Shown here piece after piece: positions 17,451 to 25,215 of a DNA stretch of 33,102 bases. How positions within the stretch are numbered: position 1 is the stretch's first letter; every line of letters begins with the position of its first letter. A program made the position numbers and the translations under genes. Source of the stretch: Anaerolineaceae bacterium (GTDB lineage Bacteria > Chloroflexota > Anaerolineae > Aggregatilineales > Phototrophicaceae); NCBI GenBank assembly GCA_016124855.1, contig WGMX01000052.1, positions 1 through 33,102 of the forward strand. Reading direction: 5' to 3'. The notes beneath the pieces are model-generated. The model was not told where the DNA came from and did no database searches. It was given only the letters and a program-made list of their open reading frames with translations.

Positions 17451-17605
17451 ACATCAAATTAAACAAATTGGGGAATACACAACTTCGCAGCCCAGTCCAA
17501 GATTTTTGAAATGAACCAGCACTTTGTGACACCTCGGCGGAAACGGGTTTCTCACCGTTTTTGTTGCATGTTAGGGGATATATCGAGGATTAAAAAGTGG
17601 TTTTG

Positions 17606-17639
17606 AAAGTCCCTCTCCATTTCATCGAGATGGGACTTT
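17606..17639. repeat. Inverted repeat (12-bp stem with one bulge)
   Basis: AAAGTCCC pairs with GGGACTTT, extended inward by TCTC/GAGA past one bulged T; the loop is 9 nt. It lies 98 nt past the oxidoreductase stop. It may be a weak terminator or a decayed dispersed palindrome. Confidence 0.45.
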
Positions 17640-17678
17640 AGGTTTGTCCGGTACTTTTTCACTGAATTATTCTGTTTT

Positions 17679-17691
17679 GTAGGGACGGGAT
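17679..17691 (+). repeat. Half-copy of the GTAGGGACRGGAT element
   Basis: GTAGGGACGGGAT, differing at one base from the minus-strand copy at 140-152. The complementary right arm (TCCCGTCCCTAC) is absent downstream, so this is a half-copy. Confidence 0.35.
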
Positions 17692-17736
17692 TTTCTCGTA
17701 ATCAGATTTTGCGCGCCTTCAAAAATCGAATCATAC

Positions 17737-19023
17737 TTAAAGCGCGTATTTTTGCCGTGCTTCACCTTCTACGCGGGTGCGGTATTCCGCCATATTGATG
17801 ACACTGTGTTCTAAACGAGATTCCTCAGCCGCGAACGCCAGCAGATGACTTTCCAACGACTCGCGGGCGGTCGTCACGCTGTCATCCGGTGTGCCGCGTA
17901 AGGCGTTGACAAAGCTGTGAACGATGCCGAAGTCGCCTCCGCCGTGTCCACTCTCATCTTTAGCAATGATCGGCACGATTTCTTCTTCGCCTGTCTGGTG
18001 ATAGCGGATGGTTAGACTGTAGCGTCCGGCTACGAACCGTCCATAGAGTGTGGCATGAGTACCGTCATAGCGCATGGTGCGCCCTTCTTCATTTCCCTGT
18101 CCCTGCATCAATAATGTCACCGTCGTGCCGTCGACAAGTTCCATATTGACGGTCTGATGATCGACTACATCGTTATCACAGTGATAGACGCAGCGACCGT
18201 AAGGGCCTGTCTTGAGTGCTTCCATTCGGGCTTCCACCGTCGGCATCAGTTCAACCGCGTTCCACGGCCAACCATTTACATCACGGGCATACAACGGGAC
18301 CGCGTTATATTTACAGGTATTCGCTGCCGGACAGCCATCTGTACAGCGTAAAGGCGCACCTTCCGGTGCATTCTCCGGCCTAAAATGTGTCAGCGAGCCG
18401 AAAGAACTCAGCCATGCGACAGGTGTGCGCAGAATCCAGTATAGAATGTCGAAGTCGTGGCAGCACTTCGCCAGAATCATCGGGCCAGCTTCAGCGAGGT
18501 TGCGCCAATTTCCCCGTACAAAACTGTGTGCCATATGCCAGTAAACCAGATTTTCACGGTGATCGACGCTGATGATGCGTCCCAGCTTGCCCGACTGTAC
18601 AACGCCACGCACCGCCTCGAAAAACGGCGAGTAACGCAGCACATGACAAACTTGCAGATGCCGCCCGTATTCTTCGGCTGCCTGTACCAGCCGCACATTT
18701 TCATGGAGTACCGGCGACATCGGTTTTTCGAGCAGCACGTCATAACCCGTTTCTAAGGCCGCCAGTGTCGAGTCGATATGCATTCGATCCATCGTGCAGT
18801 TAATCACCACGTCAGCGATTTTGCCTGCCTTCATGACATCTTCCCAACTGGCGAATTGATGCGATGGCGCAATATCATGCTGTGTCGCGAATCGTGCCAA
18901 CCGGTCTGGTCTGGGTTCTGCTACGGCAACAATTTCCATATTTTGTGGAAAGTTAAGCCCGTAACCACCGTAGACACTTCCTCGTCCGCCTGCGCCTAGA
19001 ATTACCGCCGTAATTGGGGGCAT
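17737..19023 (-). CDS. Gfo/Idh/MocA family oxidoreductase
   Basis: A 428-residue NAD(P)-dependent sugar or cyclitol dehydrogenase. The N-terminal Rossmann fold carries VILGAGGRGSVYG, the EKPMS motif near residue 100 supplies the catalytic Lys, and the C-terminal domain is the usual alpha/beta substrate domain. A Cys cluster, CTDGCPAANTC, followed later by CVYHCDNDVVDHQ, marks the subgroup with a possible metal-binding insert. It lies upstream of the importer on the same strand but is separated from it by 432 nt with a separate promoter. The likely role is oxidation of the imported sugar or a derivative. No clear Shine-Dalgarno sequence precedes the ATG. Confidence 0.88.
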   Translation of the reverse strand: MPPITAVILGAGGRGSVYGGYGLNFPQNMEIVAVAEPRPDRLARFATQHDIAPSHQFASWEDVMKAGKIADVVINCTMDRMHIDSTLAALETGYDVLLEKPMSPVLHENVRLVQAAEEYGRHLQVCHVLRYSPFFEAVRGVVQSGKLGRIISVDHRENLVYWHMAHSFVRGNWRNLAEAGPMILAKCCHDFDILYWILRTPVAWLSSFGSLTHFRPENAPEGAPLRCTDGCPAANTCKYNAVPLYARDVNGWPWNAVELMPTVEARMEALKTGPYGRCVYHCDNDVVDHQTVNMELVDGTTVTLLMQGQGNEEGRTMRYDGTHATLYGRFVAGRYSLTIRYHQTGEEEIVPIIAKDESGHGGGDFGIVHSFVNALRGTPDDSVTTARESLESHLLAFAAEESRLEHSVINMAEYRTRVEGEARQKYAL

Positions 19024-19348
19024 TATCGACTCGCTTTCATGATGAATGACACAAAGGAGTATAGATTTAACACCTTATTTTCGGAAACTCCATTATTGCC
19101 CCATTTCACAATCCACATAATGCCATTTCATAAAGACGGCATTGTGACGTTTAACTTTTCCGCCGTAGAGAAGGGGCTATCACCAGAGTGAGGAGGGACA
19201 ATTTGAATTGGTGCAACGATTGTCCATAGGCAAACGTTGGCGACGTTGGGCTGTGCTTTTTCTTTCTCCGTCCAAATTCGTTAATATCATGTTTGACCAC
19301 AACGTTGTATCGAACCATCGACGCACTTTAACTTCAGGAGCAATAAGC
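19024..19348. other. Divergent intergenic region, oxidoreductase / M81 peptidase
   Basis: These 325 nt separate two divergent genes. They contain a 9-bp inverted repeat with one G-T pair (CATAATGCC at 19116-19124, GGCATTGTG at 19138-19146), which could be a shared operator or a hairpin. The M81 frame is open through part of it, but no family similarity is seen before 19349. No convincing -35/-10 pair was found. Confidence 0.4.
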
Positions 19349-20767
19349 ATGCGCATTGCGATTGGCGGCATCTCAACCGAAAGCTGTACCTTTTCGCCGC
19401 TGCCCACCCGAATGGATGATTTCACCCTTCATCGTGGCGAGTCTTTTATCAACCGCTATCCGTTTCTAAAAGAATTCGATGCCGAGTTTGTGCCGTTGAT
19501 GTGGGCAAGGGCGCTGCCCGGTGGCTCGGTTGAAGCCAGTGTCTATCAGCAGATCAAAGATGAATATCTAAACTTGCTGCGGGAAAATATGCCGTTCGAT
19601 GGGGTGTATGTTGACCTACACGGCGCGATGAATGTGCAGGGCATGGACGATGCTGAAGGGGATTGGATCAAATCGATTCGTGAAGTGGTTGGCGCGGATT
19701 GTCCGATTGGGGTCAGCTTTGACCTGCACGGTAATATTTCGCAGCGCGTGGTCGCAAATCTCGATGTGATGAGTGCTTACCGCACCGCTCCGCATGTCGA
19801 TGTGGTTGAAACACGCCGTAAAGCCATATCGCTGCTCATAAAATGCCTGACGAGCGGTGTGCGACCCATGCGGGCGTGGGTGCAAATCCCTTTAGTGCTG
19901 CCGGGGGAGAAAACCAGCACCGAGTGGGAACCCGGCATGAGTGCTTATGCTTCACTTGCCGAAAGTGATCCTCTACCTGAGGTCTGGGATGCTTCGCTGT
20001 TAGTCGGCTACGTATGGGCAGACGAACCCCGTGCCAGCGCTACGACGATTGTCACCGGCACTGAACGCGAAACGATTACCCGCGAAGCCGCTCGTATTGC
20101 ACAGCGTTATTGGGATGTCCGTGCCCAATTTGATTTTGGCGTTCGTACTGGATCAATTGATGAGTGTATCAGTTGGGCGCTTGAGGCTCCGCAGTCACCC
20201 GTTTTTATCAGTGACTCCGGCGATAATCCGACTGCGGGCGGCGCAGGCGATACGCCCGTATTTCTCGGACGATTACTCGCCAACAAAGTCGAATCGGCGG
20301 TGGTCGCCAGCATCGCTGATTGGGAAGCGGTTGCCATCTGCCAGCAGGCTGGTGCAGGGGCGGAAGTCGATCTCTCGCTCGGTGGCAAGCTCGACGCACG
20401 AACAAGCCCACCGCTTCCCGTTCACGGAAAAATAATAAATATCACTGAGGGTCAGAATACCGAAGTCGTATTACAAATCGGAGGTATAAAAGTCATTATC
20501 ACGCAGCGCCGCCGCCCTTATCACTTCATTGCCGATTTACAGCGGCTTGGCATTGAACCACTGGAGTATAAAATTGTGGTGGTCAAAATCGGTTATCTAG
20601 AACCCGATTTGAAACGGGCCGCACCGCTGGCTTTGTTAGCGCTCAGCCCCGGAGCGGTCGATCAAGCTATTGAGCGCTTGCCCTTCCAGCGCATTCAGCG
20701 CCCGATCTATCCTTTAGACAAAGACATGACATGGCAGCCGCATCCGGTTATATTTCAAGCATCGTAG
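19349..20767 (+). CDS. M81 family metallopeptidase (MlrC-like)
   Basis: A 472-residue protein of the M81 (microcystinase C) family. The start MRIAIGGISTESCTFSP is the typical N-terminus. The zinc ligands are likely Asp125 and His127 in FDLHGN and His149 in APHVD, with the same spacing as the Asp-x-His...His set known for MlrC. The C-terminal part (DSGDNPTAGGAGDT) is the characteristic MlrC C-domain stretch. The start was chosen because AGGAG lies 9 nt ahead; the longer frame adds 47 unrelated residues. Family members cleave small linear peptides or amide-linked compounds. Beside a sugar importer it may act on an amide-bearing sugar derivative (inference). Its TAG stop abuts a fragment of nadK. 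Confidence 0.88.
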   Translation: MRIAIGGISTESCTFSPLPTRMDDFTLHRGESFINRYPFLKEFDAEFVPLMWARALPGGSVEASVYQQIKDEYLNLLRENMPFDGVYVDLHGAMNVQGMDDAEGDWIKSIREVVGADCPIGVSFDLHGNISQRVVANLDVMSAYRTAPHVDVVETRRKAISLLIKCLTSGVRPMRAWVQIPLVLPGEKTSTEWEPGMSAYASLAESDPLPEVWDASLLVGYVWADEPRASATTIVTGTERETITREAARIAQRYWDVRAQFDFGVRTGSIDECISWALEAPQSPVFISDSGDNPTAGGAGDTPVFLGRLLANKVESAVVASIADWEAVAICQQAGAGAEVDLSLGGKLDARTSPPLPVHGKIINITEGQNTEVVLQIGGIKVIITQRRRPYHFIADLQRLGIEPLEYKIVVVKIGYLEPDLKRAAPLALLALSPGAVDQAIERLPFQRIQRPIYPLDKDMTWQPHPVIFQAS

Positions 20768-20821
20768 CTTGTCAACCGGCTGGTGACGCTACTGCACACG
20801 CGACTCAAGACGATCCAGCAG
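20767..20821 (-). pseudogene. Displaced or duplicated 3' end of nadK (left direct repeat)
   Basis: These 55 bp match 23805-23859, the 3' end of the intact nadK, at 49 of 55 positions and in the same orientation. Read on the minus strand they encode LLDRLESRVQ, a TAG stop, then RHQPVDK; the intact gene reads LLDRLEPRVQSRHQPVDK. Four of the six differences are at third codon positions. The match begins at the last base of the M81 stop codon. Confidence 0.8.
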
Positions 20822-20822
20822 T

Positions 20823-21056
20823 TTCACCTCCACCAATGTCCAAATTGGCGAGGATGCGCTGGTGAACGGAACTGGAACTTTCGGCGGTGCACAAAAATAT
20901 GTCTATATCTACTTAAGAAAAGACGGCGACACGTGGAAGATCATCGGTATCGAAGTGAATAACAACGCCCCACCGCAACACCCGCTGGCGGGTAGGTATC
21001 AGGCTGTAAATCTGCACAGTCAGTGGCTTGAAATATTGCGATTCAGAAGGTTATGA
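20823..21056 (+). pseudogene. Fragment of an unidentified gene
   Basis: An open frame of 77 codons with no proper start. It reads as the C-terminal half of a small beta-rich domain: NVQIGEDALVNGTGTFGG, YVYIYLRKDGDTWKIIGIE. The pattern recalls NTF2/SnoaL-like (DUF4440-type) proteins but is too short to assign. It directly follows the nadK fragment and ends inside a hairpin. A GTG at 20862 could start a 64-residue product, but no ribosome binding site is evident. It is best read as a broken gene. Confidence 0.45.
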
Positions 21057-21086
21057 TGGGTAAATATCTGTCATAACCTTTTGCTT
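21047..21086 (+). terminator. Terminator hairpin between converging genes
   Basis: A perfect 10-bp stem, AAGGTTATGA / TCATAACCTT, with a 14-nt loop, followed on the plus strand by TTGCTTT. On the minus strand it lies just past the DUF4062-TPR stop and may serve both directions, though the minus side lacks a T-run. Confidence 0.55.
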
Positions 21087-21106
21087 TAGAGTTGTAGCGT
21101 GGGCTG

Positions 21107-23731
21107 TTAGCTGCTAGGTGTAGGCGAGGGTGTGGCAGTTTTCAGCATCACCACAAGTTCATGGACACGATCAACGACAAATGAAGATGGATTATCACCT
21201 GCCAGTTGTAGATATTTTTGATAATTTTGCAGGGCTTCGGCAAATTTGTTCTGATGATCTAACACTTGTCCGAGATTACCATAAGCATTAGCATATAATG
21301 GATTGATCGCAATAGCTGTTTTGAAATCAGCTATTGCCGCCTCTGCCTTACTTTGTGCCATCAGCACAGCGCCACGGTCATTATAAGAATCGGCATGTTG
21401 AGGATCAATCTCAATGGCGCGCGTGTAATCGGCGATGGCTTCATCTAATTTCCCTTGATCAAACAGAATATTTCCCCTATTGATGTACGCATCAGTGTAT
21501 CGAGAATTAAGCTCAATTGCGTGGGTGTAATTGGCAATCGCTTCATCTAGTTTGCCTTGTCGGCGCAGAAGAATACCACTCTCAAAGTAGACAGCGGGAT
21601 ACTGCGAGTCAAGCTCAATTGCATGAGCGTAATCGGTGATGGCCTCTTCCAGTTTGCCTTGACTAGACAGAATACTTCCCCGGTTGATGTAGGATAAGGT
21701 CAATTGCGGATTGAGGCTAATAGCTTGGGTATAATCGGCAACGGCAGCATCCAGTTTGCCTTGTTGGTGTAAAATAATTCCTCGATTTAGGTAGGCTTGA
21801 GCGATCTGGGGATTAAGAGCGATGGCCTGGGTATAATCGTCGATAGCTGCTTTTAGCTTGCCTTGTTTGGAAAGGGCATTTCCCCGGTTATAGTAGGCTT
21901 CGGCATCTAAAGAATTGAGGCTAATAGCTTGGGTATAATCGGCAACGGCAGCATCCAGTTTGCCCTGATCACTCAAAGCAACTCCTCGATTGGTATAGGC
22001 AATAGACAAATGAGGGTCAAGCTTAATTGCCTGATTATAATCGGCAATAGCGGTATCTAGGTTGCCCCGAATGGTTAAAGCCCGTCCACGATTGAAATAG
22101 GCCGTAGCAAACTGTGGGTCGAGCTTAATGGCTTGATTATAATCGGTGATAGCTTCATCCAATTTATCCTCTTTGGATAGAACATTTCCGCGGTTTTGGT
22201 AAGCTTCAGCCAACTGTGGGTTGAGGCTGATGGCTTGATTGTAATCGGCAATTGCGGCATCCAGTTTGCCTTGATCGCTGAAGGCATTCCCACGGTTTTG
22301 GTAGACAATGGCGGATCGCGGATCCAGCTTGATGGCCTGATTATAATCGGTAATTGCAGCATCCAGTTTGCCTTGATCGCTTAAAGTAAGTCCGCGATTG
22401 CTATAGATAGCAGCCAACTGTGGGTTGAGGCTGATGGCCTGATTATAATCGGTAATGGCGGCATCGAGTTTGCCTTGACTCCTCAGCAAATTTCCCCTGT
22501 TGTTATAGGCTTCAGCCAACTGCGGGTTAAACCTTATGGCCCGATCATAATCGGCAAGAGCTAGATCAATTTTACCTTGTTGATAATATACATTGGCACG
22601 ATAGAAATATAAGGCATCTACTTTGAGATCAACTTCACGTTCCAGAGGGATTTTACTGATTGATTGATCAAAGGCGGATAAGGCGGCAACATAATCACCA
22701 TCAAAAAAAGCTATCTGGCCAGCAATGAAATTAATAATATAGAGTGTGTCCATTCCCTGAAATAAATAGGCATCAAATGAGGTTAGCTCAGTTGTTGCAA
22801 CTTTGAGATCAGTTAAAGTGGTATCTACTTCACTTCGGCGTGGCATAATCTCAAAAAAAATACGAACGCCGCCCCGCGCAATTTCACCCCACATCACAAT
22901 AGTCGCATTGTACAAGTTGCCGACCTGACGAGCCTCGTCTCGACCAGCGAGAGTGTGACGGACATGAATGTAAGGAAATTGAGTGTCGCGCATTTCACTA
23001 TCGAGGTTATCTTCAACATTTGAAGCATCTGAGTCAAGATGCTTCAAATTGGCAAAAACGAGACCCACCTGATTTTCAGCAAATGGTTTCCCATCCAGCG
23101 GTGTCGCCGTTGGTAATGGCGCAGTAGTCGGGCTGGAAGTTTGTGTCAAAATGCCCATACTCACAAGCACTGGTGTGCGGATTCCTGAATCAGCAATTAA
23201 GACCAACGCGATGAGTGCCATCGCAACGACGATGACCGCCAACCCGCGCGTGATAAGTACGGTACGCCGCTGCTTTTCTAGCAGATTGGTCAAGTCAGCG
23301 GTGACTTGCGAGGCCAAAGCATCGGGTGAGGTAAACAAACTTCGGACATCGGTACGCTCAATTTTGGCGCGGAAAGTATCCAATTTATCTTGGGCGGCAG
23401 TTTCAATGTATGCGGATGGCCAATCGGCCTTTGGGTCAAGCAGATACATCAGGCGCGGTAGTTTGCGCCGAACCGCCTCATCGTATTCCTGCTCTGTTAC
23501 AGAAAGCGATTGTCCATCGGGAACAAAACCGTATCGACGAGCAATAATCCCTACGAAAATGTCCGCTTCACCGACATGACTCAGGCTAACTCCAGTTGCC
23601 CCTCCCGGTTGGCTGCCGAAGTCGGTCATGTTAATCGGACGCAGTTTCAAGCGGCGGATGGCTTTATCGACCGCCTCGCGATAGTCTGTTAAATCAAACG
23701 AGGTTGAACTGATAAAGACGCTTTTGCTCAT
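21107..23731 (-). CDS. DUF4062 - transmembrane - TPR repeat protein
   Basis: An 874-residue protein. Residues 1-150 form a DUF4062 domain (SVFISSTSFDLTDYREAVD, then VGIIARRYGFVPDG and TEQEYDEAVRR). One transmembrane helix follows (about 160-180), then a Thr-Pro-rich spacer and an extracytoplasmic region of about 150 residues (IHVRHTLAGRDEARQVG) with a probable degenerate TPR. Last come 14 tandem 34-residue TPRs (about 372-847) and a short tail with TPSPTPSS. DUF4062 is often the N-terminal module of multidomain signalling or STAND-like proteins, but its activity is not established; here no NTPase domain is present. TPRs would bind partner proteins. The gene lies exactly between two copies of the nadK 3' end, which suggests it arrived as a unit. 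Confidence 0.88.
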   Translation of the reverse strand: MSKSVFISSTSFDLTDYREAVDKAIRRLKLRPINMTDFGSQPGGATGVSLSHVGEADIFVGIIARRYGFVPDGQSLSVTEQEYDEAVRRKLPRLMYLLDPKADWPSAYIETAAQDKLDTFRAKIERTDVRSLFTSPDALASQVTADLTNLLEKQRRTVLITRGLAVIVVAMALIALVLIADSGIRTPVLVSMGILTQTSSPTTAPLPTATPLDGKPFAENQVGLVFANLKHLDSDASNVEDNLDSEMRDTQFPYIHVRHTLAGRDEARQVGNLYNATIVMWGEIARGGVRIFFEIMPRRSEVDTTLTDLKVATTELTSFDAYLFQGMDTLYIINFIAGQIAFFDGDYVAALSAFDQSISKIPLEREVDLKVDALYFYRANVYYQQGKIDLALADYDRAIRFNPQLAEAYNNRGNLLRSQGKLDAAITDYNQAISLNPQLAAIYSNRGLTLSDQGKLDAAITDYNQAIKLDPRSAIVYQNRGNAFSDQGKLDAAIADYNQAISLNPQLAEAYQNRGNVLSKEDKLDEAITDYNQAIKLDPQFATAYFNRGRALTIRGNLDTAIADYNQAIKLDPHLSIAYTNRGVALSDQGKLDAAVADYTQAISLNSLDAEAYYNRGNALSKQGKLKAAIDDYTQAIALNPQIAQAYLNRGIILHQQGKLDAAVADYTQAISLNPQLTLSYINRGSILSSQGKLEEAITDYAHAIELDSQYPAVYFESGILLRRQGKLDEAIANYTHAIELNSRYTDAYINRGNILFDQGKLDEAIADYTRAIEIDPQHADSYNDRGAVLMAQSKAEAAIADFKTAIAINPLYANAYGNLGQVLDHQNKFAEALQNYQKYLQLAGDNPSSFVVDRVHELVVMLKTATPSPTPSS
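21191..22618 (-). repeat. Tandem 102-bp repeats encoding 14 TPRs
   Basis: Each 102-bp unit encodes one TPR with consensus AYxNRGxxLxxQGKLDAAIxDYxQAIxLNPQ-like periodicity. Units resemble their second neighbours most: the 51-bp block 21710-21760 is repeated exactly at 21914-21964, an offset of 204 bp. A 28-bp stretch starting at 22207 recurs at 22411, again 204 bp apart. This points to expansion by two-unit blocks. Confidence 0.85.
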
Positions 23732-23796
23732 GCTGATTTGTTCTCAGAAGCAACGATGTTCGATAGTAACAATATAGCATGACATGATATTTGTGT

Positions 23797-24681
23797 CTAC
23801 AACTGCTTATCAACCGGCTGATGACGCGACTGCACTCGCGGTTCAAGACGATCCAGCAGCGAACGGTAAAAATAGTGGCGTTCCCGAAGGCGTACAAACC
23901 GGCTGATGTGCTGGCTGGCTTGGACGCGCACCCGATCTCCCGGCTCGATCATACCCATCTCGATGCCATCGACCGTCAGCACAATCTCCGACGAATTATC
24001 CATCGCTGCGACCACTTCGACGGTTGCCCCTTCCGACAGCACAATCGGACGTTCCATGCTCAAGTGTGGCGCAACCGGTACAATCAGAATATTACGCAGT
24101 TCAGGCGGCAGAATCGGCCCACCGCAGGCTAAGGCATAAGCTGTTGATCCGGTAGCAGTGGCAATAATCAGTGCGTCGGCGTTATATGTCGTCGCCCAGT
24201 CATTATCAATGTAGGTTTCGAGGCGGATTGTACGAGGCACAATCCCCCGACTGATGACAATGTCGTTCAGTGCATCACCAACTGCCACAATGTCAGTCCC
24301 GCGCATGTGTGAAGCCTGCACCATCATGCGTTCTTCAATCCAGCCTTCGCCGGCCAGCACCCGTGCAAGGGTTGCCTCCCACGAGTCCGGGCCGGGGATT
24401 TCCGTCAAGAAACCCAACTGTCCCATGTTGATTCCCAGCACCGGCACATGTTTTGGGGCGCAGACCCGCGCTGCCCGCAGCATCGCACCATCCCCGCCAA
24501 TCGCCACCACCAGATCACAGCCTTGAATGCGCTCGACGACATCACTTTCTTCCCAGCGGGTGTAAATCCAGTTATCAATATTTTGAGATTGTAAATAGTC
24601 TGCGATTTGCGCGGCTACCGGAAAAGTTTGAGGGCGCAATGGATGTGCCAGCACGCCGACCCGCTCATAAATGATTGCCAA
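23797..24681 (-). CDS. nadK: NAD kinase
   Basis: A 294-residue ATP-NAD kinase that makes NADP from NAD in the cytoplasm. It shows the GGDG motif (62-65) followed by AMLRAAR, NMGQLGFL, the ALNDIVI segment and the TATGSTAYALACGGPIL signature, then PVAPHLSMERPIVL. The length is normal. The start codon is TTG with AGGAG 7 nt upstream; no in-frame ATG is nearby. On the plus side a small unknown gene diverges from it. Its last codons form the right copy of a 55-bp direct repeat, so its C-terminal tail may have been exchanged by an insertion. Confidence 0.93.
   Translation of the reverse strand: MAIIYERVGVLAHPLRPQTFPVAAQIADYLQSQNIDNWIYTRWEESDVVERIQGCDLVVAIGGDGAMLRAARVCAPKHVPVLGINMGQLGFLTEIPGPDSWEATLARVLAGEGWIEERMMVQASHMRGTDIVAVGDALNDIVISRGIVPRTIRLETYIDNDWATTYNADALIIATATGSTAYALACGGPILPPELRNILIVPVAPHLSMERPIVLSEGATVEVVAAMDNSSEIVLTVDGIEMGMIEPGDRVRVQASQHISRFVRLRERHYFYRSLLDRLEPRVQSRHQPVDKQL
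23805..23859 (-). repeat. Right direct repeat (3' end of intact nadK)
   Basis: The partner of 20767-20821, lying inside the coding sequence 8 nt before the end of nadK. Similarity stops sharply at both ends. The two copies bracket a segment of 2983 bp that holds the DUF4062-TPR gene. Confidence 0.8.
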
Positions 24682-24716
24682 TATGCTGCTCCTGCCTGTT
24701 GATCGGGATACAGGCC

Positions 24717-24722
24717 ATTATA
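24717..24722 (-). promoter_or_regulatory. Candidate -10 box for nadK
   Basis: TATAAT read on the minus strand, 36-41 nt before the TTG start. No good -35 hexamer was found at normal spacing. Confidence 0.3.
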
Positions 24723-24783
24723 GTCTATGCCTGACCGAGCGGCTATGATGCCAAAACTAAACGAATAATCAACCGAAAATCCG

Positions 24784-24789
24784 TATAAT
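24784..24789 (+). promoter_or_regulatory. Candidate -10 box for the small gene at 24824
   Basis: TATAAT overlaps the first ATG of the longest frame, which makes that ATG an unlikely start and favours the Met at 24824. The -35 region is weak. Confidence 0.35.
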
Positions 24790-24823
24790 GAAAACATCAT
24801 TCAATTCAATCGAGGTGTTGTTG

Positions 24824-25213
24824 ATGCCCATCCAAGTGGTGTGGGATGACGACTCAAAAAACACGATTCGCCAAATTTACAGTGGCAAACTCACTTTGCA
24901 GGACTACATTGTGGCTACTGACAGTGTTGCAGCCATGGCAAAAGACGTGACGCACACGGTTCACAGCTTAATGGATCGAACTGCTGTGATCTCGGCGCCG
25001 GGCATTGTCATACCGGCAATGCGCTATGCCAACAGCCACGTCCCGCCTAATCTCGGCCTCCGAGTGGTCATAAAAGGGGATATGTTCACCCGCGTCGTGG
25101 TTGACATCGGGCGGCGTGTTGCCCCGCGCTTGATACACGATATTTACTTTGTCGATACACTTGAACAGGGCCGCGCCATCATCGCCAAGCATCTTCAGAA
25201 GGCGTATTCCTAA
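24824..25213 (+). CDS. Small conserved-looking protein of unknown function
   Basis: A 129-residue soluble protein that I do not recognise. It begins MPIQVVWDDDSKNTIRQIYSGKLTLQDY, then alternates predicted helices and strands (VHSLMDRTAVIS, LRVVIKGDMFTRVVVDIG, IYFVDTLEQGRAIIAKHL). The alpha/beta rhythm recalls STAS/SpoIIAA-like domains, but no defining motif is present. The start was taken at the second Met because GAGGTG lies 6 nt ahead and because the first Met overlaps a TATAAT box. It ends 2 nt from the stop of the converging FHA gene. Confidence 0.65.
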   Translation: MPIQVVWDDDSKNTIRQIYSGKLTLQDYIVATDSVAAMAKDVTHTVHSLMDRTAVISAPGIVIPAMRYANSHVPPNLGLRVVIKGDMFTRVVVDIGRRVAPRLIHDIYFVDTLEQGRAIIAKHLQKAYS

Positions 25214-25215
25214 CC

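Larger units (their letters stand above)
17451..17736. other. Non-coding stretch with decayed palindromes
   Basis: This part of the 432-nt gap between the oxidoreductase and the importer contains no credible gene. It holds an imperfect dyad around GGAAACGGGTTTC (about 17547-17568), a longer hairpin (17606-17639) and a half-element (17679-17691). The hairpin could end transcription of the oxidoreductase gene, but no T-run follows directly. Confidence 0.5.

Noticed and set aside
19208..19348. N-terminal extension of the M81 peptidase
   Set aside because: The 47 extra residues do not fit the family, and AGGAG precedes the Met at 19349.
21191..22618. Regularly spaced repeats resembling a CRISPR array
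   Set aside because: The 102-bp period is continuous, in frame and encodes TPRs; there are no unique spacers.
21107..23731. DUF4062-TPR protein as a STAND NTPase defence protein
   Set aside because: No Walker A/B or NB-ARC/NACHT region lies between the DUF4062 domain and the TPRs; only a transmembrane helix and an outer region are present.
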